NCBI GenBank assembly: GCA_029339195.1
Contig: JAPTJF010000502.1
Coordinates: forward strand, 1-43,630
DNA: 43,630 nt
Reading direction: 5' to 3'
From: Micractinium sp. NFX-FRZ
Lineage: Eukaryota; Chlorophyta; Trebouxiophyceae; Chlorellales; Chlorellaceae
Shown here: positions 11,283-21,491 of the stretch, piece by piece
Layout of the letters: each line of letters begins with the position of its first letter
How positions within the stretch are numbered: the first letter of the stretch is position 1
Notes under the pieces: model-generated
Databases searched by the model: none
Seen by the model: the letters and a program-made list of their open reading frames with translations, nothing else
Told to the model about the DNA's origin: nothing
Translations under genes and position numbers: made by a program

Positions 11283-11637
11283 GCTGGTTAGCTGAGCCGG
11301 TAACAACCCCGCCGCTGGTGCACGGGCATCTCCCGAACGCCTGTGCGTGCAGGAAAACGGCGCGACGGTCCCAGGGGCGATAGGACAATGAAATGGCAAC
11401 CACGCGGAGCCACGTCAGCTGGGGTTTTTGGCAGCTGGAGAGGATGCCCGCTGGGGACCCTATGATCACCCCTGCGGGGCCTCCAGATGGCGTGGGTCGC
11501 AGCGGGACAGCCATCGCTAGCCATTGCCATGTTTGAGTTTTGCCGCAGCCCTTGAGCGGCGCGTGACAAATCAGGCGACTGCACAAGAGCTGCTACATCA
11601 CAACGCGCAACGGCAACGATCGCCGGGCAACCCCAAA
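11283..11637. promoter_or_regulatory. Divergent promoter region, NT-C2 gene and MLH1
   Basis: The two start codons are 355 bases apart on opposite strands, so this interval must hold both promoters and 5' UTRs. I see no TATA box or other named element. A minus-strand frame stays open from an ATG at 11399 and could give a longer NT-C2 N-terminus. Confidence 0.55.
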
Positions 11638-14600
11638 ATGGCTTCTGCTCACGAGCTGCCGCGCATCCACCGGCTGGAAGAGGCTGTGGTGAACCGCATT
11701 GCGGCAGGGGAGGTCATCCAGGCGAGCTGCAATGGGCGCAGCCCAACGGGGGCCTGCCTTCCTGTCACAGGCGCAGGTGCCTGCTGCTCCGCCACCTCCG
11801 CTGGCTCGCGGCCGCCTGCCGTGTGCAGACACCCGACCACGCCCACCTTCACCTCTTGTCCTGTGCAGCGCCCCGCCAGTGCTCTAAAGGAGATGCTGGA
11901 GAACAGCCTGGATGCGGGGGCCACGCAGATCATGTGGGTGGCCATGCGCACGTCGTGTTCTGGTGCCCATGCACTGCTCGCACACGTGCACGCACGGGTG
12001 CCGAGGTGAAGGGTTGACACTCTTGCCCCGCACCCCGCGCACACTCCTCCCCACCGCCGCTACCGCCTGCCTGAGTGCCTGCAGTGTAACCGTCAAGGAC
12101 GGCGGCAAGGCACTGCTGCAAATTCAGGACAATGGGCACGGCATCCGGGTGGGTGCGCTGCCCTGACCCATGCTGGCGGGTGTCCGGAAGCCATGCCCCC
12201 ACGTGCTTGCCTTGCCAGTGCTTACCGAAGCGTCTTTCGAGCATGGAACTCGCCCTGGAGCAACATGACGGAACAACTAAACAGCATGCAACCTTTACGT
12301 TGCGCAGAAGGAGGACCTGGGCATCTTGTGTGAGCGGCACACCACCAGCAAGCTGCGGGAGTTTGAGGACCTGGAGGGCATACAGACGCTGGGCTTCCGG
12401 TGGGTGCTATGCAGTCATCTTGCGCTCCTGTTTGCACGTACGACATTGGGTGTGCTGGCTACAGCGGGGCCAACGCCGGGGGTCTGTGGGTGCCGGGTCC
12501 GCTGGCAGAGCTTCCCGGCATCAGAGCGTGCTTGCTCAAGCGGACCCTTGCCTGCTTGCAGTGGGGAGGCGCTGGCCAGCATCAGCTATGTCGCGCACCT
12601 CAGCGTGACAACGATGACCAAGGGGCAGGTGCACGGCTGGCGGGTGACGTACGCTGATGGTGCGTGAGGAGGTGGAGGGCAAGGATGCTGGGGATAAATG
12701 AGGGAGGGTTGAGCACTGCGTGGCCGATGACTGCGGGCGTCAGATTAAGCCTGATCTTTGCATGGCGTGGCGGGGCCGGCATTGGGGACTTCTGAGTCCC
12801 CTGATGCGGCGCCACTGGGCGCAGCCCGAGGGTTGGCGCTTGCCAGGGGAGGCCGCCACGCTGTAAATGCTGTGGCCTGCGCCGTGCAGAACTTTCAAAA
12901 CACCGTGAACTGAGTGGATCTTGCATCTGAATGGTCACCCTTTGGGCCTGCCCGTCTTGAGTCTCACCCGCACCGCCCCCCGCCCGCATGCAGGCATCAT
13001 GGATGCAGCGGGGCCCAAGCCCACCGCCGCCAACCAGGGCACCCTCCTGTCGGTGGAGGACCTGTTCTTCAACGTGCCGCTGCGCAAGAAGGTGGGGTTG
13101 TGTTTCTTCATACTTCAAGAGGCCGGATCATAAGGATGGCGCAATAGCTGCAGGAGGCCAGGTCGTAAAGGTGGTGCTGCACAAGGCCTTGGGGCAGACC
13201 CCACCCTGCTGTTTGCCGCCTGGCCTGCGCGTTTTTTTGATGCAATCCATGGCCGTGGCGGCTTTTTACAAACTTCGGCATTGGCTCCCAGTGCTGAACT
13301 GAAGTTCACGGCGTATCCATATGGCCATGTGCAGGCTCTGAAGGGTGCGGGGGAAGAGTACAACCAGATCTTGGACGTGATGGGGCGGTATGCAGGTATG
13401 CTGGTCTGAGCGTGGGGCGGTACACATGCACGTACTCAAGTCTTGCATGAATTCTGTACACAGCCAGCAGTACGTGGCTGCTTGAGCTGGCGCAGGCTGG
13501 CTAGGCACTTGCCATGCACCAGTGTGATCTGGGCACAGTCTGCAGGGACGTCGTACCTTTGCAGACCTGCAGGCTGGGCCTTGCACTGGCTGCTGAGAGT
13601 TTGCACTGCTGGTGTGCCGCGAGTTCTTGTGTGCGCTGCACAGCACGCGCCGTGCTTCAGTTTGCTCAACCTCGTGCCTGCAGTGTACAAGGCGGGCGTG
13701 AGCATGACGTGCAAGCGGCAGGGCGAGGCGCGGTCAGACCTGCACACGCTGGCGGGCGCCTCCCGGCTGGACAACATACGGTGGGTGCTCCATGGCCATT
13801 TCCTTCGAAAGTGACTAAGTTGTTGTGCACACCCGCTTTCAAGCATGGTCATGGCCTGCTGTGGGTGCCAGGCAGGTGACGTGGGGCCTGGCCTGGTATT
13901 ACCTGGGGAAATGGAGAAAGGCCGATGCATGTGCCCTGGCAGCTAGGTCCAGGCACGTGTGCACTTGCCAGTTGCAGTGCTCGTGCACTTGGGCATGCTC
14001 AGCAAGCTTCCCTCACATGTTCCACCGCTGGCTGCCTGTGCGTTGCCTGCAGGGCGGTCTTTGGCGCGGCGGTGTCCAAACATGTGTTGCCGCTTGAGCT
14101 TGTGAAGGGAGGCGGCGCAGCGGGGGCGCCGGCGGGCAGCGCAGATGACGAGGTGCACTGCGAAGTGGAGGTGCGTGCACATATGTTGCATGCAGCAGTA
14201 GAATTCCTGGGTGGGATTGGTCAACAGCAGGGGAGTATCTGTGCAGCAGGCATGCAACCCGTCATGCCTGCATTGATGATGAGCACTGAGCTAGGTCTCG
14301 GTGCAAACAGCCAAGGGGCGCCTGGCAGCTTGTGCCCTTGCGTCCTGGCCTATTCTTAATTTGACTGCACAGTGTCCAGGGTAATAACCACTTTTCTCTG
14401 TCTACCACTTTACTCTGTGCACCAACCTGGCTCAGGGGTATGTCAGCAGCGGGGACTACAGCGGCAAGAAGACGCAGATGGTGCTGTTCATCAATGGGCG
14501 TGCAGGTGCGCAGGGATGACAGTGCTATGTAGTTCAGCCGCTCTTTGAGTAAGTTCAGCAGCCAGTCCGGTGCTGACCTTGCAATGGAGTGCACCCCAAA

Positions 14601-17600
14601 ACTCGTGCTAAATCAACAACCTGTGTTAGTAGGAAGCCTTGAGCCATTGGTCTATGGCATGCCACCCTGCAGTGGAGTGCACCCCGTTGAAGCGGGCCCT
14701 GGAGGCCACATACGCGGCGGTGCTGCCCAAGGCCGCCAAGCCATTCATCTTCCTGGTGAGCTTTGTACTAACAAATGTGCCTGTGAGGTCACTGTACTAG
14801 AGCAGAGCGGAAATGCCGGGCATGCATTTGATTGTTGGGTGCTTGGCAGGTGTTTTAGACTTTTCACCTCGTGTTATCTCCTGGCCTGGGGGTGAACCCA
14901 GCACCCCCCTGCAGGCAGGCCCCGTTCCTTATCAGTATGCCTGCTCTCCTCACAAATTATGGAGGTCTGCTCTGCAAGCGTAAGTGCGTGTGCGACTCTT
15001 TTCACCGAGCACTGCCTCATGCACGCATCGCCCTCTTTCTGCCCTGCAGGAGGTTCGGCTGCCGGGCAGCCACGTGGACGTGAATGTGCACCCCACCAAG
15101 AGGGAGGTCGGCTTCCTGCACCAGGTGCGGGCTCTGGTGGCACTGAACTGGGGCAGGCAGGCAGGCATGTTTTGTGAAGAGAACACACGTGTTGGCTGGA
15201 CTACTTGAGTTTGTCCTCATGTGCCAGCACGAGGATGTGCATTTTTGTGGAATGAAACCTTGAATGGACTTCAGCTGCAGGTGGATGTAAACTTATATAG
15301 ATAAGCAGAACAGCCCAATTGGTCAAGCTTCACATGTTTTTCCACCCTGATCCATCCCTTTCAGGAGGAGCTGATTGAGGCGATTCGTGTGGGTGTGGAG
15401 GAGAAGCTGCTGAGCAACAACACGAAGCGCACCTACGCGCAGGTGGGAAGGGGTGTGGGTAAGTGTGGCTTGCAAGCAGTTTATGTATGGACAAGTAATG
15501 TGCACTGCGTTGAGCTTCACATTCTTTAGAGCTGCCAGATGCGGTGGGGTGTGTGCCTGTCCAGCCTGCACGGTCAACCCTGGACACAATTTGGGTGCAC
15601 CATACATTTGGCAACTTGGCCAGATTGAGTGTCTGTGCACTTGCTCATTCGACATGATCACCCCAGGCTGAGCGCACATATTACTGCACTCACATCATGC
15701 AGACTCTGATGCCAGGTGCCCCCCTGATCGACGCTTCGGCGTCTGACAAGGATGCGGCCCCGGCCTGCTACCGGCCTGAGAAGCTTGTGCGCACAGGTGG
15801 GCCCATTTGTGGGGAGCATTTTGTGTGAAGCATGCATCACACAGAAGCAAGCTTTGCTCTTTTGCGCACATGTGCGCTGTCCACACCCCCGCTCCTCAGC
15901 TATTTGTCTGCTGTCAGCATCTTGTATCAATCTGCTGCTGCTGCCAGCATACATGAACATTGTGTCCACCCCTCCGCAGATGCCAAGGCCCAGACGCTGC
16001 ACGCCTTCCTCGGCAGCAGCGCTGGAACACAGCAGCACCAGCAGGAGCAGCAGCAGCAGCAGAAGCAGCAGTGGGCAGAAGGGCCCCAGGAAATGGTGGA
16101 GGACGAGCCACAGCAGGGAGCACAGCAGCAGCGAGGGGAGCAAGGGGGCTTGGCGCCTGGGCCTGCAGCTGCAGCCGCAGCCGCTGCAGCAGCGGCAGCG
16201 CCGACGGCACGACGGCGTGCAGGTGGCAGGGCGCCGCCTGGGGCTGGGGGGGCAGGCGGGGCCTTTGATTTTATGCCGACCCCGATGGAGATAGCAGGGG
16301 CAGCAGCAGCGGCAGGGGTGGCAGGGGCCAGACAGCCGCCTGCAGCCTCCCAACAGCAGCAGACGCAGTTTGTGGCACCCGTGCGGCAGCAGCGCAACAC
16401 GGGGGCAGGCAGCGGGCTGGCAAGTGTGCAAAAGCTGCTGGCAGAGGCTGAGTCTCGGCCGCATGCAGGTGGGTGGGCCTGGGCACGTTGAGGCGTGTGC
16501 TGTGTATCAGCGTGCAAGTTCCAATTGTGCCCCCCTCAAAACAGAGATAGAGGAACAGGTTGTGGGCTTCTTATGTGCCTGCACAACTTTGAACACACGA
16601 CCTGGAGGGTCAGCGGTGGCCGGCTCCTGGCATCTCCCCAGAACTGTCAGCATGCATGTTCTTGTGCCCCATCTTGAATTGACACGGCCTGTTTGACATA
16701 CATGTACTTGTTTAAACCTGATCCATCACCTGCAGGCCTGCAGGACGTGCTGCGCTCCTACACCTATGTGGGCATGGCCGACGCCACGTCTGCCCTCGTC
16801 CAGGTGCGCACCGTGCACTCGCTGGCCATGAGCATGTCGGCGTTCGGCCGACTGTATGGCGCAGTGCACATGCAGGCTGCGTCAGCATTTTTGTTCGTCT
16901 CCATTTCACGTGTGTTTATGTGGACGCACACCGCCCCTGCTCTTTGCTTTACTGCGAGTCTCCGTAAAGTACACAAATTTGTGTTGCGCTTGCTGCCGCG
17001 GGGCATGTTGCGACGCAGCACGTCATGCAGCTGACCTACAGGCTGCGATGCAGCATGACATAGATCATGGCTCTGTTCATGGCCGCGCTTTCTCTTTCTG
17101 TGCAGCAGGACACGAGCTGTACCATAGCACTGGCCTCGTTGGAACTTTGATGCAAGTTTTTTCCGGCATGTAGCATGCACACAGCAATGATGCAGCATCG
17201 TGCCATTGTTTCCAAGCTGTCTCATCTCCTCCTGCTGCCATGCAGCATGGCACACGGCTGTACTTGGTGGATGTGCAGCGCCTCTCAGCGGACATGTTCT
17301 ATCAGCAGGCAAGTTGGCTCATTGAAGACAGCTGGACTGTAGGTTTCTGCAGCCTGGTGTGCTTCATGTGTGCAGGTGTGTATGGTGTGGATGTTATCTA
17401 CACGACAGAATCAACGTGCGATCCAAACACCTGTGCATGTTCACGACAGTTGGTTTGCCTAGTGGCCTTAGCTTTACTGCACAGCATCTTTCTGTACACG
17501 CCTTCTCGACTACAGTACGTGCACCGGTGGGGCGGCTTCTGATGCACAGCACTCCTGACAGAGGAGCATGTGCACTGCAGTTCTTGTATTCATGTACGCG

Positions 17601-17874
17601 CCCCCTTTCCGTTGCAGGTGCTGCGCCGGTGGGGCGGCTTCAGGCGCATCCAGCTGCAGCCAGCACTACCAATAGAGGAGCTTGTGCTGGCGGCTTTGGA
17701 GGCGCAGGAAGTGCTGGGGCGGTGGCGGGACTCTCCTGAGACGGGCACGAAGCAGGAAGTGGCCGCGCTGCTGGTGCAGCTGCTGCAGCAGAAGGCGGGG
17801 CTGCTGGGAGAGTACCTGGGCATCACAATCACAGAAGGTGGGTTGGGTTGTAATGGTAGGACGAAGTAGTTACA

Positions 17875-17927
<53 letters not shown>

Positions 17928-19436
17928 GTTGAGCTGGTGGGCGATCACCTGAGCGTTGGGCTTTGCTGAAAGTGAGGTGGTCCAAGCATGCAGAGAGTTC
18001 TTCCGTTGTAGAACGAAAGGGGGATTGCAGCACAAGACAGGGATGCTGTGCAGACACCTATAGATTTTGGTGTCGTGGTCACTAAAAGTGAGTTTGACTT
18101 GATCAGCATGCACAAACAGATGTACATGCTTTGTTTAAGATAATGTTGTAGAGCTGCACAGCAGCTGAGCGCTGCTGCGTGATTACCGGGGGATCAAGCT
18201 TGCCGTGCTTAGGATGTGCTTTGAGTTGTTAGATCTGAAAACAGGTTCATGTGCTGTCTGGATCATATAACCTGTTTGTTCTCAGCTGTCACATAGCTGC
18301 CTGCAAGTACATTCTGACCTTTGAAACTTGCCTTCCTCAATTTGCCTGCCCAGCAGCACCCGTCCCTGTCATGACCTGGCATGGTGTGCCCCCGCATGCA
18401 CTTGCCATGCAGACGGCTGCCTGGCATCGCTGCCCCAGCTGATTGAGCAGTACGTCCCCGACCTAGGTGAGGAGCTGCACCAGGGTGCACCTGGGATGCA
18501 CCACGGCGCCCCTGGGTGCCATGCTGCAAGCCGAGGTGTTTAGTTGCTGAGCCCCTGTCGAGTCAATGCTGCTGCAACACATGTACTTCGCTTCTTTACT
18601 GTGCTTCGCTCGCTTGGCTTCCTGCAGACCGCCTGCCTGCCTTCGTTCTGGCGCTGGGGCAGGACGTGGAGTGGACGGAGGAGGAGGGGTGCTTCCGCGG
18701 GCTGGCGCAGGTCGGGAATGTCTGCTGATTGGTGTGATGCACCTGATCAGTTTCCGGGCAGCTCGATGGGTTGGGCATGACAGGCTGGACTACCAGAGGT
18801 GGCAATAGATTATCATGATGGCAGCATCGGTGCAGAGTGCGAGGGTTCAAGCTCCGCTTGCTCGTCTGCCTGCCTGCCCCGACTGTCTGCCTGCTTTCAC
18901 CCTGACTTTACGCCCTGCTGCCCTGAAAGGATGTCATACATACCAAAGATGTTCAGCATAAAAGACACACGCATTTGCTGAGCACCTGAGTTGACTTGCC
19001 TGTACTGCATGCAGGCCCTGGCGGAGCTGTACCGTGTGCAGCCCAGCATTGCAGATGCTACAGCAGATGGCGGCGGCGAGGATGGCAGCGGCAGCGGCGA
19101 GGAGGGTGATGGGGACGAGGCAGCGGTGGCAGGGCGGCGACGGCAGCAGCAGGACTGGACGGTGCAGCACGTCGTGTTCCCTGCCCTCAGGTAGGTTTGT
19201 GAGTTCTGCCCCAACGTGCAGGCCTGTTATGTGGCATGCACTCACTGCCAGTCCCATTCATGCTTGTACCGTGTGCCTCTCTATTTTCAGGACACTGGGC
19301 CCAACCACCCACTGGCCCTGCCTCCCTTCCCTTCTGCAGGCTGTTCCTGTCGCCCTCCCGCCAGCGTGCCAGCGACGGATCAGTGGTGGAGCTGACCCGG
19401 CTGGAGACTCTGTACCGCATCTTTGAGCGCTGCTGA
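11638..19436 (+). CDS. MLH1: DNA mismatch repair protein MLH1, 808 aa, 22 exons
   Basis: This is a MutL-type GHKL ATPase of nuclear mismatch repair and meiotic crossing over, which pairs with PMS1- or MLH3-type partners. Exons: 11638-11721, 11869-11933, 12085-12148, 12308-12399, 12562-12659, 12994-13091, 13335-13395, 13684-13780, 14053-14170, 14436-14505, 14673-14755, 15050-15124, 15365-15442, 15703-15796, 15980-16468, 16736-16803, 17246-17308, 17618-17837, 18413-18466, 18628-18710, 19015-19190, 19340-19436. ATPase motifs are E36 and N40 in KEMLENSLDAG, DNGHGIR (65-71), HTTSKL (82-87) and GFRGEAL (100-106). NVHPTKREV closes the N-terminal half. The linker exon (15980-16468) is Q and A rich, which explains the length above the usual 730-760. 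C-terminal segments HGTRLYLVDV, IEQYVPDL and WTVQHVVFPALR lead to the invariant FERC end. Introns 1 and 17 have GC donors. Introns 10, 16/17 and 17/18 carry exon echoes. Confidence 0.97.
13120..13178 (+). repeat. Tandem doublet in MLH1 intron 6
   Basis: GAGGCCGGATCATAAGGATG at 13120 and GAGGCCAGGTCGTAAAGGTG at 13154 are diverged copies of a ~25-base unit. Neither resembles the neighbouring exons. Confidence 0.6.
14575..14600 (+). repeat. 5' echo of MLH1 exon 11 with lost acceptor
   Basis: GACCTTGCAATGGAGTGCAC at 14575, followed by CCC, matches CACCCTGCAGTGGAGTGCAC at 14663, followed by CCC. The acceptor G is changed to A in the echo, so it cannot be used as a splice site. Confidence 0.8.
17053..17135 (+). 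repeat. Two weak 5' echoes of MLH1 exon 17
   Basis: GCAGCATGACATAGATCATG near 17051 and GCAGCAGGACACGAGCTGTA near 17103 both resemble the exon 17 head GCAGCATGGCACACGGCTGT at 17242. Similarity lasts only about 20 bases in each, so this is the least certain of the echoes. Confidence 0.45.
17490..17577 (+). repeat. 5' echo of MLH1 exon 18 with in-frame stop
   Basis: The copy includes about 25 intronic bases (TGTACACGCCTTCTCGACTA then CAG) and about 60 exonic bases, among them CACCGGTGGGGCGGCTTC and ACAGAGGAGCATGTGC; compare 17594-17690. A TGA follows GGCGGCTTC in the frame of the true exon, and there is a ~12-base deletion. It is a decayed pseudo-exon ~105 bases upstream of exon 18. Confidence 0.9.
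17877..17926 (+). repeat. (GT)25 microsatellite in MLH1 intron 18
   Basis: Fifty uninterrupted bases of GT lie 39 bases after exon 18. Such tracts are the kind of substrate that mismatch repair protects, and long GT runs near a donor can affect splicing. Confidence 0.98.
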
Positions 19437-19491
19437 GGGACGCTGTGACATGGCGCCACGTGGCTTACAAAGCTTCCGTTCTGCTACAAGC

Positions 19492-19496
19492 TGTAA
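19492..19496 (+). terminator. TGTAA polyadenylation signal, MLH1
   Basis: TGTAA lies 56 bases after the MLH1 stop, a normal distance for a green-algal polyadenylation signal. Confidence 0.65.
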
Positions 19497-19723
19497 GGTG
19501 TGATGAGTCGAAGAATAAAACTGAGGATGCAGGGAGCGCTGGGAAGAGGGGTGCAGCTGCATGTGTGTTGCAAGTTGGACAAGGGGAGTTGGACAAGGGG
19601 ACGGACAGCAAGGCGGCAATTGCTGGTGAATCTGGTACATCATTAATAAATTGACACGTGCAGTTTTGTGCCGTTGGCAGGCCCTTGCCAGGTGCGGTCC
19701 GCCTAGGAGCAACAGCGCGCTCC

Positions 19724-20395
19724 TCACGGCACGTATGGCATCACCCCCAGGATAAGACCCTGCGTGCTGAAGCCATTTTTGCCAAACAGAATCGCCCCCA
19801 GCACCATGGTGACCGCAGCTGCTGGTAGGAATGCCGGCGCCAGTGCTATCCCCGCCATCGCTGTCAATCCCCCCACGTCTGCGACCTGGCCTGAGATGGG
19901 AGTGCCGGTGCAGCAGTAGACGGCAAAGTGCTCGCAGTTCCAGGACAGCAGGTTGTACGTCTTGCCACCGGCGTGTGAGCCCCTGTTCTGGTGCTCGGCC
20001 CACAGCCGCATAGCCCGCCCTGCAATGTCCGAGCGCGAGTACTTCACTTTGCCGGGCTTATACACCACCGTCAGCACCTGGCACAGCACAAGCGTGGCGG
20101 TGGGGTGGGTCACAGTAAGGTGACATTTAATCAATCATGATGTCAGAGGTATCGGCTTATTGTGGGAGCGTTCGGGCATGGATTCCTATGTGCTGCCTCA
20201 AGGACAGCAGCAGCCCTGCACCAATAACAACAGCACCGACCTCCTCTTCCTCACCTGTCTGCCATCTGAGAACTCCTGCATGCTCTGCAGCTGCACGCCC
20301 TCCTGGCTGTTGCTGACGACTTGCCCATTCCACAGCACGATGCCGTGGTGGTCGTGCACCCCATAGTTGACCTTGACGTGATCGCCTTCGACCAT
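19724..20395 (-). CDS. LRAT-domain protein 1, 164 aa
   Basis: This belongs to the LRAT/NlpC-P60-like group of thiol acyltransferases and hydrolases acting on lipids. Two exons on the minus strand: 20395-20255 and 20077-19724, joined in phase 0. The domain starts EGDHVKVNYGVHDHHGIVLW, where the histidine of DHHGI is the expected catalytic histidine. It continues with VVYKPGKVKYS, and WNCEHFAVYCCTG holds the catalytic cysteine (N-C-E-H-F). The C-terminus has a hydrophobic stretch (AMAGIALAPAFLPAAAVTMV), likely a membrane anchor. The ATG lies just after TACAG, so an upstream exon may exist. The upstream segment at ~20566-21014 is shared with the other LRAT genes. The substrate is unknown. It is convergent with MLH1, with only 287 bases between stop codons. 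Confidence 0.85.
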
Positions 20396-20565
20396 GCCTG
20401 TATAAGGAGTGGAAGCAAGGGAAAACTGTGAGCGTCTTTAGAGGAAAGGCAGCGGCAGTGCAGCTAGTTGCGCTACAGGCTAGTGCGCCCCAGTCGCACT
20501 CGAGGCGTGGGATGCGGGCAGATCAAGGCATGGGCAGCTCCTGCCATCTCTGCGTACAATGCATC

Positions 20566-21014
20566 ATGCAGCGCTGGTATGCTTGCCTGGGGAGTTGCGA
20601 GGGCGGAACCCCGGCAGTCAGCAGCTCAGGGAGCCCCGAGGGCGGCACCGGCAGCCCCAGGGCGTGCCGGTGTGCTGGGCGGTGCCTTGGCTGCTTCTGA
20701 TCCAGCTGGAAAGTTTGGCACGTGCTTGTGTCTCCACGGCTTTGGAGAGCAGTAAAGATGCGACTCCGACTGTTTGGACAGAACGGGGAGGGCGGGGGAG
20801 GAGTTCTGAGGACCAAGGCAAGCTGACAGGCCCGAGGCGGTGTGCCTGGGGCACAGAGTGCCAGGTTAGCAGGGAGGGAGACGAGCAGACACCTTGACCA
20901 TGCCGGCGAATGCATCAACCCGACAGCCCTTTGCGTGCCTCGATAATGCGGGGCGTACTTTGCGCACGGCTTAGCACGTTTGGGGACCCTGCGCACTCCC
21001 CGTGCATGGCCAAC
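20566..21014 (-). repeat. LRAT-associated upstream segment R1
   Basis: This is the upstream region of LRAT gene 1 and is homologous to R2 (29378-29745), R3 (31150-31530) and R4 (28060-28306). Shared pieces include CAGCGCTGGTATGCTTGCCT, CCCAGGGCGTGCCGGTGTGC, GGGAGACGAGCAGACACCTT and, with R4, GGGGACCCTGCGCACTCCCC. On the minus strand a conserved donor-like G|GTGTCTGC follows an ATG at 20915, suggesting a former or actual first exon. Confidence 0.85.
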
Positions 21015-21091
21015 AGAGAGTGAGACTGGCACCAGCTCGGCTCTTGCCAGCCGGCCGTGCTGTGGTCTTGCTGCCGCCTGGCACAAGTTGT

Positions 21092-21096
21092 TTACA
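21092..21096 (-). terminator. Possible TGTAA signal, helicase gene
   Basis: TTACA on the plus strand reads TGTAA on the minus strand about 400 bases beyond the helicase stop. The distance is long but possible. Confidence 0.4.
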
Positions 21097-21491
21097 GGAC
21101 CCGCCCCGCGCAGCACTTAGGCCTGCCTGTTCATGGGTCAGCACGAAAAGCACAGACTAGCCAATGGGGGCGGGCAGAAAAAGAAAGAAAAGCGGAGCTT
21201 CGTTGTACTGGGCAGCCTGCGTACGGTACGCAGTGGCTGCTAAGGCTGCCGCGAGGCCAAGATGGCACCGGCCCATGTAAAACACAGAGTTGTGTATTCA
21301 GAACTTCGTGCATATTGTTGGGTCAGTTGATCGTGCAAATAGGAAGTCAGTTACCCAACGTGTGCCCCAAAATATAGTTGCTATTCACCCAAGCAGTGGC
21401 GGAGCCAGAGGCGGCACGTGGCAGTGCCAGCGGCGGCACACCTCCCACCCCTCAGATTCCGCGCCAGGCCGCTGACAAAGACACCCCCCAC

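Noticed and set aside
15658..16517. Long minus-strand frames opposite the MLH1 linker exon
   Set aside because: They are the complement of CAG/GCA-rich codons encoding the Q and A rich linker, with no domain of their own.
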